DNA from: Didymodactylos carnosus
Taxonomy: Eukaryota > Rotifera > Eurotatoria > Philodinida > Philodinidae
NCBI GenBank assembly: GCA_905250885.1
Contig: CAJNOQ010001794.1
Location: 1 to 27,841, forward strand
Length of the DNA: 27,841 nt
Reading direction: 5' to 3'
Shown: piece after piece, positions 10,460 through 21,144 of the stretch
Numbering within the stretch: the first letter of the stretch is position 1
Layout of the letters: every line of letters begins with the position of its first letter
Made by a program: the position numbers and the translations under genes
The notes under the pieces: generated by a model
The model's input: the letters and a program-made list of their open reading frames with translations, nothing else
The model's database searches: none
Told to the model about the DNA's origin: nothing

Positions 10460-10476
10460 AATTTTAATTGTTTTAG
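10460..10476 (+). promoter_or_regulatory. splice acceptor 3 bases before the RPN1 ATG
   Basis: The T-rich tract ends in TTGTTTTAG at 10476, and after ATA the start codon follows at 10480. As in the other two genes of this window, the leader left after splicing is only a few bases, consistent with spliced-leader addition. Confidence 0.6.
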
Positions 10477-10479
10477 ATA

Positions 10480-12815
10480 ATGCTGTCGAGCAATATCAAA
10501 TTTTTTCTGTTTTTTTTGACTGGTTTTATTTTAAATCAGGTGTATACAGTAGAACAAAGTGATCTAGTTAATACCGATGTTGAACGTTCGGTTGATCTTA
10601 TTTCTCATTTACCAAAATATACAATAGTAATAACAGTCGAAAATCGTGGCTCAAAACCAGTACGAACGTATGAATATTATGTTGAATCTCAATATGGAAA
10701 TAATGTTGCCTATGTTGGCGCTTCTGTATGTTGAAAATGATATTTTTTGTTTATTTTTCTGTTAACTATTTCAATTTTTCAGGCCAAAGCGCAAGATGAT
10801 GAAGATAAGTTACCTTTTACTGTTAAAAAGGGAACATCAACAGATAAAAGCAAGTACGTATAATAAAAAAAATTCTTATGCTCATTATTGTTTCTTACGT
10901 ACTTATAGGGGTAACTTATATGTAATTGAATTTCCAAATGATATTAAGCCTGGTAAAAAGTTCACATTTGAAGTGGAAGTGGTTCATGTTCATGCCTTAA
11001 AACCCTATCCAACTGAAATAGTACAAGGTGAACGTCAATTAATTCAGTATAAAATGAATGTTTATTATAATACAAAATATCCGACAGTCACACAGAAAAC
11101 CATTATCACATTGCCAACAGATCGAGCTGAATCCTATGCACAATTACCAAAACCGGTGAATAAAAATGATCAAACAATTACTTATGGTTCATACGAAAAT
11201 ATACCAAATTTTTCAAATCAAGAAATAACATTACATTATGAAAATAATAATCCATTTTTAACAATAAGTAATTTAAATCGTTGGATTGAAGTATCACATT
11301 GGGGAAACATTGCTATTGAAGAAACAATTGATATGTATCACAGTGGTGCAAAATTAAAAGGACCATTTTCCAGATTAGATTTTCAACGTCGACAAGATAG
11401 TTATTCGGCAGTCAAAGCATTTAAAGTAAGAATTTGAGTAACTATTCTCTACTGAGTTATTGAATTGAAAAATACTTAGACTATAACAATCATTCTCTAT
11501 ACAAAATTTTCTTGATGAGTCCCTACTGTTTGTATGTGTTTTAGCTAGATTCTCTATAAACTAGCTCCACAACATAGCTGAGTGATTTCCAAATAGTTAA
11601 ACTAAAGTTTTCCAAGAAGACTAAAAGTTTAACTAACAACCGTTGTATAACAATTTTTTTTCTCTTGTTTCGTTTTTTCAGACATCATTACCAGCTGCTG
11701 CACGTGACATATATTATCGCGATGAAATTGGTAACATTTCAACGAGTCATGTGCGTGAAATGTCCGATCAAGTGGAAGTTGAAATTCGTCCACGTTTTCC
11801 GTTATATGGTGGTTGGAAAACTTATTATATTCTCGGCTATAATGTTCCATCGTATCAATATTTATTTAACAAAGGAAATAATTATGTATTAAAGATGCGT
11901 TTAGTCGATCATGTTTATGATGATCAATTACTTGAACAAGTTTTTATTAGAATTGTTTTACCCGAAGGTGCCAGTAATATTGAATTTTATCCACCATCGT
12001 ATGATGTTCAACGTTTACCAGATGAAAAACATTATACTTATTTGGATACTAGTGGTCGTCCGGTTGTTGTTTTACAAAAGAAAAATGTTTTATTCAATCA
12101 TATTCAAGATTTTGAAGTACATTATACATTTGAAAAATATTTATTATTCCGTGAACCATTGTTAATTGTTGGTGCATTATTTTGTCTATTTTTTGCTGTA
12201 ACAATGTTGACTCGATTAAATTTTTCTATAACAAAAAATGGAGGCAATGAATCACGCTTAAGATTACAAGCAATTTGGGATCAAGTTATTGATTTAAATT
12301 CAAAACGTTCACATTTATATCAAAAATTTGATGATGCTTTGACTACGTTGAAAACAAGCAAAGATATACGAGGATCCAATGAGACACGAAAAAAAATTGA
12401 AAACGAATTAAAATCAATTAGTCAAGATTTAAATCTATTGGCACTAAAAGCAAAAAATGATAGCATCGATGGATCGGAAAAGGTATGTTTGAATTGTTGA
12501 TAATTTTATTTTTTTGGAATATTTCAATTCGTTTAAGTTCATGTAGATGAAAAGCGTAAAATAGTATTTAAGATATAAGACTAAGAACTCGATCTTGTCT
12601 CTTCTTTGTACTTACACACTTAGAGTTTTTAGATTGCTGAATTACAACGTATTGATGCTCAAGTTCGTGAACTACACCAGACGTTAAGTGGTCATGCAGA
12701 AAAATTAGTAGCAAATAAACAAACAAAACAAGTATATTCAGAAAATGAATCAGGTATTCGTAGTAAAATGCGTGAATTCAATTCACGTGTATCGGCAATT
12801 ATTAACCAATATTAA
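10480..12815 (+). CDS. RPN1: ribophorin I, oligosaccharyltransferase subunit 1
   Basis: Five exons, 10480-10725, 10783-10853, 10909-11425, 11682-12482 and 12633-12815, give 605 residues; human RPN1 has 607. The first 24 residues or so form a signal peptide (NIKFFLFFLTGFIL). The lumenal part holds family-typical stretches such as FPNDIKPGKKFTFEVEVVH, LPAAARDIYYRDEIGN, RPRFPLYGGWKTYYI and DEKHYTYLDTSGRPVVV. One transmembrane helix lies at about 435-455 (PLLIVGALFCLFFAVTML), followed by the conserved RLNFSITK and a cytosolic, helical C-terminal tail. Ribophorin I is a non-catalytic subunit of the ER oligosaccharyltransferase and helps present nascent chains for N-glycosylation. All splice phases join and the gene looks intact. 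It is convergent with the phosphatase gene downstream. The start is supported by the signal peptide. Confidence 0.97.
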
Positions 12816-13015
12816 AGAAGGAAGAATTATTAGGACAAATGGAGTGAGCTTTTTGTTTTTATTGTTGTTATTCGATTAGGTTATTAAATGTTTTTTGTTT
12901 TTTTTCGTGTGTCCGTCTTGTTTTGTTTTCGTGTTTTTCTCTTAAAAATCAGTTTTGCTTTTGTTGTTGTGTTTAGCAACGTGTGTTTTCCATGATCAAG
13001 ACAAAAAAAAATAAA
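12816..13015 (+). terminator. RPN1 3' UTR and polyadenylation signal
   Basis: After the TAA at 12813-12815 the plus strand is rich in T and GTTTT runs, then reaches AATAAA at 13010-13015, about 195 bases past the stop. This is a plausible 3' end for RPN1; another AATAAA occurs near 13195. Confidence 0.5.
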
Positions 13016-14609
13016 TTTATCGATGAAAATGGTAGCACGTTGATTGGATGAATGTTGATAGTGTACAGCGAGAAAGTACGGTGACTTATACCTAATCTCA
13101 AGTACTAAGTAAGAGGAGATTTCCTAGGCTGTCCTTATTGAGATAATTACTATTCACGAGACACAATCAGTGTTCATGGTTTTCTTTTGAGATGAATAAA
13201 AACACTTCGGAAATATTTTTCCCATTAATTCTACCATGTTCATTGCATGTATCTAATATAGTGACTTTATTTTTTAACAGAAACAAACTTTTGACTTTGA
13301 AAGAATTTTATTAGCTTTTAACAGCCATCTCCTTTTCAATTTCCTGTAGAAAAAAACTACTCTCTCCAATAACAAGAATTATGTGAAATCTATGATAATA
13401 AAAGAACAACGGAAAGAAATGAAAATAGAAAAGAGAGAAAGAAGGAATGGCATATTTTAGATCAACTCACATAACAAATTGTATCGTTTGCAGAAATTTT
13501 ATTCAAATGGTTTCTTGCTCATTTTCTATATTGATAAAAGTCTTACTCATTATGTAAAGGAACCGTTCGCTCTTTGATTTATTATTGTTTACAAAAAAAG
13601 AGCAAACAGTATCAAGTATGGGAATTAGTTTCCCCTGGTTCAATTGTGTTATATCAAGAACAAGCAGCAAAAAAATACTAGAACCAGACATACATGATTA
13701 AGCGGAAATAATAGTTTTTAAGTGATGAGTCTGAAGAAATAGTGGTTTTTAGCAGGAGTTTTAGGACTCTCCTCCCCATTCCCGCGCAAGTTCCAGATCT
13801 TCATCACATCACCCCGAGATACCCGTACCTCTCAAATTATATGTCGAGGAACCATCGAAGGAAATAAAAACACAGGTTATCGACTCCACTGATTTTCCTG
13901 CCAGTATGTATTTTTATTCCAAAGTTCAATAATCTGATGAAAACCTAGACTAGCTGACATGATCTATCTATTTTGGCTATTTTCATCGAAAATGAAAACA
14001 ATGAAACAAATATAGTCAAAATCTATCAAAACTACATCACAATTTACAGATGCAGTCTGCTTTACCCATATTACACCATGAAAATCAGTAAATATTCTAA
14101 AAATCCACAATAAAATACTTTGATTACTGAAAATCTATCCATTTTTTCAAAAAAATTTCAGATCAATTCTTTTTTCCGATTCTGGTGATTTCGTAGATTT
14201 TGTATGGTTAGATATATCATTGTTAACTGGAAATTTTAACCCCGTTGTCTCATAGATACATGTCCTAAAGTACTCTCTATCGAACATCATATACTGCAAG
14301 TCTCTTACTGTTTCTAATCGAATGTTATTCAAACAGCACTCATGACTACACTATCGTGAAATAATCAGTAAGATTTTTTGTACTTATCTCTCTTGTTCTC
14401 AAATTAATCGAAGCACACCACAAGGAACGATGTTTTCTCGTCTGCATTTCTTTCTTGAAAAAGTAAGCAATTTTTAATTGATCTTTACAAAAAGAAAACA
14501 ACAATAACGAAAAGAGAAAACAGAATAGACCAAATATAAAGAGACATGTATTACAAAAAAATTACAGAAACAAGAAAAAATTAAAGTACAAATATTTTCT
14601 GTTAATTTT
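13016..14609. other. convergent intergenic region between RPN1 and the phosphatase
   Basis: This roughly 1.6 kb separates the 3' ends of two convergent genes. Frames such as 13503-13691 and 14147-14332 on minus have no motif. A slightly G+C-richer patch at about 13750-13870, with a small GGAGT/ACTCC stem, could be a decayed repeat. Nothing else is recognised. Confidence 0.4.
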
Positions 14610-14623
14610 TTTATTCATTTATT
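14610..14623 (-). terminator. paired polyadenylation signals of the phosphatase gene
   Basis: Read on the minus strand, two AATAAA hexamers lie at 14618-14623 and 14610-14615, about 215-230 bases past the stop codon at 14838. Their spacing and place suit the 3' end of the minus-strand phosphatase gene. Confidence 0.5.
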
Positions 14624-14773
14624 TAGTCATCGTCATCCATCACAAAAATTGTGTTTACGTAAGAAATAAAAAAAAAAAACTGTGTTAGAAAAAAACAAAA
14701 TATCAAATCTAAATGATATAAAACTGGATGTTCAAGCGAGATCGCTGAATGTGGTAACTTCACAAATTAGAAC

Positions 14774-14810
14774 GTGTGTATATATATGTGTGTGTGTGTG
14801 TATACGTGTA
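14774..14810. repeat. GT/TA microsatellite
   Basis: An alternating GT and TA run (GTGTGTATATATATGTG and following repeats) lies in the presumed 3' UTR of the phosphatase, where it would be read as CA/TA repeats. It is likely to vary in length between individuals. Confidence 0.8.
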
Positions 14811-14837
14811 TTTGTGGATCATTGTTATTCGTTTTCG

Positions 14838-17774
14838 TTATTCAATCAAACCTGAAATTGTGGATGTTGGAGCAGCTAGATCGTTATTTCTATCCATTGA
14901 TGATGGTGGTGATGAAGATGTTGGTCTAAGCTTTGAGTCATTGTTATTATTATCATTATTAATCGTTAATTCATCATTGATTGTTTCCTATAAAGAAGTC
15001 AGATTGATATAGTGATAAATTAGAATATGTGTCCTTAAAACAAGATTGAAAAAAACGCTGTGTTTAAGCATATCACAATTCATACAATATGTTGTGCTGT
15101 CATAACTGCTTTATGTTCTGCCTTATTTGAAATAAGGCGCTGTTGTTCTGATAGAAAAACAAAACACAAGTCGCGATGAGAAGAGATAGCAAATGTTAAA
15201 AATACTATTAAAAACAGTCATCATTATAGAAAACACCTTTAGTTCTTTTATTTTAATATAATAGCAGACAAAACGAAAGAATGATAAAGAAAATGTATCC
15301 AATATTTCTTGAGAAAATATATACAACGCCATTTTCGTTCGAAATTGGTAGTGATTGTATGATGTCTCATTTTTCAGAATTACGAAGGCAAGACAACAAA
15401 GCACACACACTCAATGAGAGCAGAAACAACGAATAACAGATATGCAGCAGAAGTAATAGATAAAATGAGTAAAAAAAAGGCAAGCATTGCTCTCTGCGTC
15501 CCGATCGATGTGTGTGTACAAAAAAAAAAAGAAAAAGATTATAACATAAAGTATTAGTATTTTGTGCACAAGTTAAATGTAAGACAAAATAAAAAAATAT
15601 CGTGCTGACGGATTCTTTTGGGCCGCCGTTTGACGAGACTAAAATTTTTACATCATAAGATATTATTATATTATTTCTCTTTACCTTCCAAATGATAATC
15701 AGTGTATTCAACAGACGACAAAAATAATAAGACTACATTAAAGAAGAATAGGTACCGTTATCGTGTTCCGTTGAGCATTCTGTGCATTGCTCTCTATTGC
15801 ATATTGTTGTTCAAATACATAACGTCTAAAATAGACATCAGAAATAAATAATTATTAACCCAAAAGATTTTGAATGAAATCTCATTTACTTTGAAATAAA
15901 ACCTCCTGCTGGGGGTAGTGTGTCACGATTCGATGGTATTTCATTTAAAGCTAACATAACTTGTTGCCAAAGACTATTAGCGTCTAAATTTTGTTTTTGT
16001 ACTTTGTGATACAACTCTGTAAGAAAGATAAAATTCATACAAAAAAAAATTGTAGAAAAATAAAAATAAATAGAATAGAATAATACCAGTTGTTTTTTGT
16101 TTAATATTGTCATCTAAAATCTTATCTTTATGTTGCATTTCAGGATTTGGTGTTGGTGCATTTTTAAACGCGATGATAACTACACTCATATTATCCTTAC
16201 TACCCTAGAAGAAAACAAATAGATAAATAAAATATCCTTAAATGTACAGTACTGTGAACAGTTATTTCATTGTCCGTTAAACATTCATGTTATTTTATAT
16301 AAAGTATTTCTAACTAAAAAAATCCTCAAACATCAAAATATTGTTCGATTTATGCAATAAACATACTTTATACAAACACAGATCGAGCACTTGATTACAA
16401 ATACTTTCTAAATCGTCTGTAACTTGCATTCGTCCAAGGATATATGCACCTAATTCTTCATTGGTCATAACATCCCAAATACCATCACAAGCTAGAAGAA
16501 TAAAGGCTGCTTGTTCGTCTTGTTGTACGTTTTGATGTTTATTTGTATTGTTTTTTAAATCTTGGGATGAGGGCGGAATTCGTAAATGTTGCATGATTTC
16601 TGGTTCTGGTGACACTAACTGTTGTTCTTGGCGCCGATTATTGCTGTTTTTATATTCAAAATCACCTACGAAATAAAATAAAAGTTAACTGCTAGATAAA
16701 AGGATATTTTACTCAACAATAAAGAGATAGTTTTAAAAAAGTTTTTGATTTTTACTCCTTGTTTAATGATGAAATAAAAATACTTAATCGTACAATTTTT
16801 AGTACGTTGTTAAAAGATATTAACAAAAATATATTCATATTTAGTTTTTAGAGATGTGTCATACCTAATGCTCTGGAAACCGCTAACGAACCATTTACAC
16901 GTTGAATTAGTACAGTACCACCAGCTTCTGTAATTCTTTGTCTCTCCGTAGGATCATCTAAATAATATTCTCCGTAGATATGATAAAATAAAAGATTTAA
17001 AATAGCTAACTTGGTTTATGATCTTTGGTCGCCATTAATATTCGACCATCTGTTGAAACAAGAATTGCTCGAGAATCTCCCACATTTAAAAAATATATTC
17101 GCTCAGGATCTATCAAACATGAAATAGCTGTAGATCCGCTTTTATCTTCTGTTGAAAAAGAGAAAAGAAACAAATTATTTTTTTTTATAAATTTTTTAGT
17201 TTTGTAATATGTATGAACCTGGTGATTGATTACGTAAGTCTTCCCGTAATTCTTGGTCAAATTTAAAATAAGCGTCTTTAATTGCATTTTCAAATTTGTG
17301 AAAATCCAATTGTGATGATGTTATATAAGATTGTTGATTATTATGTACACCGGCAACAGCCTTTGGATGTTCGTGATTCACCATGTTATTTAATGATTGT
17401 AATATTCTCATATGTAAACGTTGTGATGCGAGTATAGCGACATATTTTCCTGCATGACCATCAAAAATTCCAAAATAGGACCAACGGGACTTAAAAATAA
17501 AATGGATATCAAATCAGTGTTCTACATAGTAGTCTGGATACATAAATGACTCGATATTTACCCATCGATTATCATCTAATCTAAGAACTGCTGCATGTGC
17601 ATCTAAAACAGATAAATACTATTTTACACACGAAACATGTCTGATCATGATTAAATTGTTACCTTCCATATCCACTCTCCAGCCTTGCATGTGAGATAAT
17701 CCATATCGAATATCGTCGATTTTCCCTTTTTCAGGACTTTTGTCAACTTTAGGTTTATCCAAAAATTGTCCCAT
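14838..17774 (-). CDS. PPM1A/PPM1B-type Mg/Mn-dependent Ser/Thr phosphatase (PP2C)
   Basis: Ten exons on minus: 17774-17663, 17602-17562, 17489-17219, 17148-17011, 16957-16865, 16665-16367, 16204-16087, 16016-15890, 15825-15756, 14987-14838. They give 472 residues; human PPM1A has 382 and PPM1B 479. The start MGQFLDKP keeps the Gly2 that is myristoylated in this subfamily. Catalytic features are present: GWRVDMED (Arg33, Glu37, Asp38), FGIFDGHAG (Asp61), [37 protein letters not shown] (Asp279) and SKDNMS (Asp322). The PP2C C-terminal helical domain follows ([10 protein letters not shown] to [18 protein letters not shown]). The last exon adds an Asn/Ser/Pro-rich tail ending SGLIE. Relative to PPM1A there are polar insertions at about 75-110 and 245-270. 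These enzymes dephosphorylate stress-kinase and other substrates in cytosol and nucleus. The gene looks intact. Confidence 0.95.
14988..15755 (-). other. long last intron of the phosphatase gene
   Basis: At 768 bases this is over ten times the usual intron here. It is bounded by ACG|GTACC (donor side, 15755) and TTTATAG|GAAACA (acceptor side, 14988). Two long minus frames inside (15123-15410 and 15367-15711) are low-complexity, pyrimidine-driven and not phase-compatible, so I regard them as noise. Reading through the donor gives a stop at 15740-15738 (six extra residues, TVPILL being the last ones in frame with exon 9), a possible short isoform. Confidence 0.55.
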
Positions 17775-17800
17775 TGGTCTACAATAGAAAACAAAACATT
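17775..17800 (-). promoter_or_regulatory. splice acceptor 4 bases before the phosphatase ATG
   Basis: On the minus strand a T-rich tract ends in TCTATTGTAG at 17779, followed by ACCA and then ATG at 17774. This is the third gene in the window with an acceptor within four bases of its start, supporting spliced-leader addition or a 5' UTR intron. Confidence 0.6.
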
Positions 17801-20708
17801 TTTAAAACTTTTTGTTAAAACTTCAATACATAGACGATAACAGACTTTTGAAATAATGACGTAATGAACATCTCTGCTCATGCTGTAAATATGATCGAAC
17901 GAAACAAAAAATTAAAAAAAATGACGGCTATTTGTCATAAACACTACCATTTATTGATCAAATCATTCACAGTTTAAAATCAAAAGACAGCAGATTTATA
18001 ACCGTAAATAAAAAACTTGTTCTTAAGAAATTTTAACAAGAAAACAATACTTTTCACCGAACGTTTCTAAGTATTAACTAGAGCAAGACAATTTTTCCAT
18101 GTAATCTAACAAAATCTAATCAGCTTTGTAGCACAAGCAATTAGGCTCTTTTTTCGTTCATACAAAGTAGTTATAAAACACGATGCTTGTAGACACAGAA
18201 GTAAAAGCGGATTAAATCATCATTATTCAAAGACTGTAATGTTAAGCAAACGCTCTCTTCTACGAATCTTAATGATAGAGACAGGGCCTAAAGTTAGAAG
18301 TACCAAACTAGTTCAGATATTTAAATTTATTTACATGTCACGAATATTAACATTATGAAATTTAGAAATTCGATACTTGTCAATAGACATTTTCGTGTTC
18401 TCTTTTACTTTCTAAAGATGTTAGCCAATCTCATGCTCGGCGCCGTATAACACGTAAATATTCTAAATCGACGGTGGTAGCTCAAAGCCTGTGAACATTT
18501 TTTGCTTTTCGGGGATATGAGATTTTCAAACAATATATTGGGAATGGTGGCACGATTAACATTTCTAGTCATCACTTCTTTCTTCCTTCATTAACATGTG
18601 TCCAAAATTTAATCTATATATTAAAAAAAGGAAACAATAAACTCAAAGTTGGAGACCACATACACTCGCCCTCAACACTTTTACAGCGTCTATAGCCAAC
18701 ACTAAACGATGGGGTTTTTTATCCTTGAGGAACACGTTATATAACTTTCTTGTCTTTCTTCGACTTTAACGTCGCTTTTTATTTATTTTAATTTAGAAAA
18801 AATGTAACAAAAACGGCTGATCTACTCGATCCGTTGACTTAGTGGTCCATAAATATATAAAAATCTTGAAATTGAACTGTTTTGATTGTTAAATTAACAC
18901 GAACGAAGAATTTTAGAGCATACACACGAGAACAATAAAAAAAAGAAGCAGAAGAATAGAACAGAAATAGCAAAATTGTAATAGTATATTATTCAGTAGA
19001 AACATGTCAAAGAGTTATGATCATCGTCAGCGCAATAGTTGATCATAACGTTAGTGTAGAATAATTCTCTGCATCTGTCTAATTCTCCTTTGAATTTATA
19101 AACACAAACATAATGGACTCTCTCTTTCTCTTTCTACCACTTTATGATCAGAAACACTATATTGCATAATTTTTCATTCTTTTCTCTTTGTATGTGATTC
19201 TTTGTTCTGCTCTGTTTAAGTGATGATTATTGTTCTAGTGAGATCGCACATTATAAATTGTCGATCCGCTTCTGCCACTCTGCAAATTTCTCTTTTTTTA
19301 TATTTCAAATAAATAAGCTTAAAACAAGCTATGATTGTCAATAATCATTAAAATTTTCAACTGTTTGTCATTTATTAATTTATTCTTTTTCTACTACTCG
19401 TCATTTCTGTTCGTCTGTTAACATATTTTTCACATAGTCATATTTCCCGTTGATGGATAGTTTCGAATATATAAATTTTTTATATCTCCTTTATTCTTTA
19501 CTAAACGTCTTCATTCTTTTCACTTTTCCTTCAGTGTTGAGCAATTCACACTTTAGATTATAAACAAACAAATACACATACTCAATGAAAGATTCTAATC
19601 CTGCTCCTTTCAGTCAAGAGAATGTGCAAAATAAAATGGTTATGATATGATATGTTATTACAAAATAGCAGAAAATAAAATACCGTGTGTAAATCATGCA
19701 ATATCAATCATCAACCATGTTGCTTTGGCAATATTCCAAGCACTTGTTATTGCATTATAGAAGAGAATGACTACTTCATAGTGATTATAAATCAAAACAA
19801 ACGCGCAAGCAATACAAGCATGCTTTATTGTCATTTCTTGACCTAGATTTGGGCGATTATTCCGAGTCAAAGCTAGACAAATTTTGCACCCTCCTTAAAC
19901 TTATCGACATTGAATTTCTCAGCACAACTAAAAAGAGAAGCTTAGAGCTAAAATGCTTAGAAATATCTCCTCCTAACTTACCTGAACCAGTTTTCTACTG
20001 AAGCTTTTTTCTTTAAATTTTGTTTTGGGGAATAACACGATATTCTAACAAGATATTCTATTTTCTTTCTTTACGAAAATAATAATTTTGAGGGAAAAAC
20101 TTACTCAGATCCTGGCTGTAATAAAAATACAGCGATACGCGAAAAAATCTAATATAACTCATGTCAGTTATTCTCATGTTTTAGAAGACATCGATAGCAC
20201 AAGTGTTGTAGTAGAATAGCTACAAATAAGTTCAACAAAGAACGTTCATTGTAATTATTTTGTGCTACTATTATCTTTTTTATCATAGTATTCTTTAGAG
20301 TCATTTACTTTGTGTCTGTTTTTCTCTCTCACGCAGATAATCAGTAGTTTACGCTATATTTATTCCATGCTTTTTCATTTCTTCAATGACTCGTACTTTC
20401 TCACACTTATACTCTCTCTTTCTGTCATTTGTCTTTCTGTTTTCAAATTTAGATTACAGTCGTTATTGTTCCCGATGAAAGCATGCGACGCATATAAGGA
20501 AAATAAGTCTCTGACGCATTAAACGACAAAAAGGTGACGTTATGCACAGAAACACTATCATTAATTCAATTTTAAACATAAACTTTTATGTCACCGTTAA
20601 CTACTGACTGTTAGGTCATGCTCAACAATTCTGTAAATCTATATAGCATTTATAAATGAATGTCAACGAATGTGATGATAAGATAACTTTGTATTTTACT
20701 GAAAAAAA
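17801..20708. other. gene-free region upstream of the phosphatase
   Basis: This should contain the promoter of the minus-strand phosphatase at its left side. I find no conserved exon on either strand; frames are short and A+T-driven (for example 20310-20522). A short patch at 18430-18497 (TGCTCGGCGCC, then TAGCTCAAAGCC) loosely resembles the reverse strand of 4185-4236 and may be an old repeat. Confidence 0.4.
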
Positions 20709-20711
20709 TCT

Positions 20712-20793
20712 AAGAAGTTTTAAGGTTTGAGAGTCTCATCCGATGAGTGTATACTTCACGATTGGGGACAGACTTTCCTCCTTAAAACTTCTT
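20712..20793. mobile_element. 82-base mini-element with 14-base perfect TIRs
   Basis: The ends AAGAAGTTTTAAGG (20712-20725) and CCTTAAAACTTCTT (20780-20793) are perfect inverted repeats. Both are flanked by TCT (20709-20711 and 20794-20796), a possible 3-base target duplication. The interior is a little G+C-richer and contains a small CTCAT/ATGAG stem. It may be a very small MITE or a transcribed stem-loop. Confidence 0.45.
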
Positions 20794-20796
20794 TCT

Positions 20797-21144
20797 GCTA
20801 AAGTTTTTTGTGTGATTTTCTTTTCTATTGAAGTTTTGACATGTAATAGAAGAATTGACGTTACCTAAATGCCATGGTAGAGTACTACTTTATACACTAA
20901 CTGTCTGACAATTAGAAAAGAATCCGCCTAATGATGACCATGTATCTAAGCATTTTCTTTTCTTCTTGCCAAATAAAAGTAGAAAGTGTATCTTTAAGAC
21001 ATATTTCTGGCAGCATGACAAGTCATTTCTTCTTGAGCGTGTTCTTTACCAGTTTCTGCTTTATTCTCCTCATCCAAAAAGCCGTTGTAAATGCTCGATA
21101 TTTATAGATAAAGTTTTAGCTTTCGCCGTTTTTGAATTCATTTT
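20797..21144. other. intergenic, no gene recognised
   Basis: Only short A+T-rich frames occur, such as 20966-21154, which runs into the next repeat arm. Nothing conserved is seen. Confidence 0.4.

Larger units (their letters stand above)
8894..10479 (+). other. spacer between SLC26 and RPN1, strongly T-rich
   Basis: Apart from a possible alternative exon at 9186, no coding segment is seen. From about 9530 to 10060 the plus strand is very T-rich, with many runs of T. AATAAA occurs at about 10035. The stretch before 10480 ends in TTGTTTTAG, the acceptor for RPN1. It may combine the transporter's 3' UTR with the promoter and outron of RPN1. Confidence 0.4.

Noticed and set aside
15123-15711. 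Two long minus-strand frames (95 and 114 codons) within the last phosphatase intron
   Set aside because: They are rich in Phe, Leu and Ser from pyrimidine runs, overlap each other in different frames and do not join neighbouring exons in phase.
17651-17881. 76-codon minus-strand frame starting upstream of the phosphatase
   Set aside because: It reads the first phosphatase exon in the wrong frame; the correct frame gives MGQFLDKP and the conserved GWRVDMED motif.
18430-18497. Similarity to the reverse strand of 4185-4236
   Set aside because: Only two short blocks agree and the spacing differs, so it is not enough to call a repeat copy.
20735-20775. Hammerhead ribozyme-like CCGATGAG...CACGATT
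   Set aside because: The core needs CTGANGA and GAAA; both are altered here and stem I and III partners are not evident.
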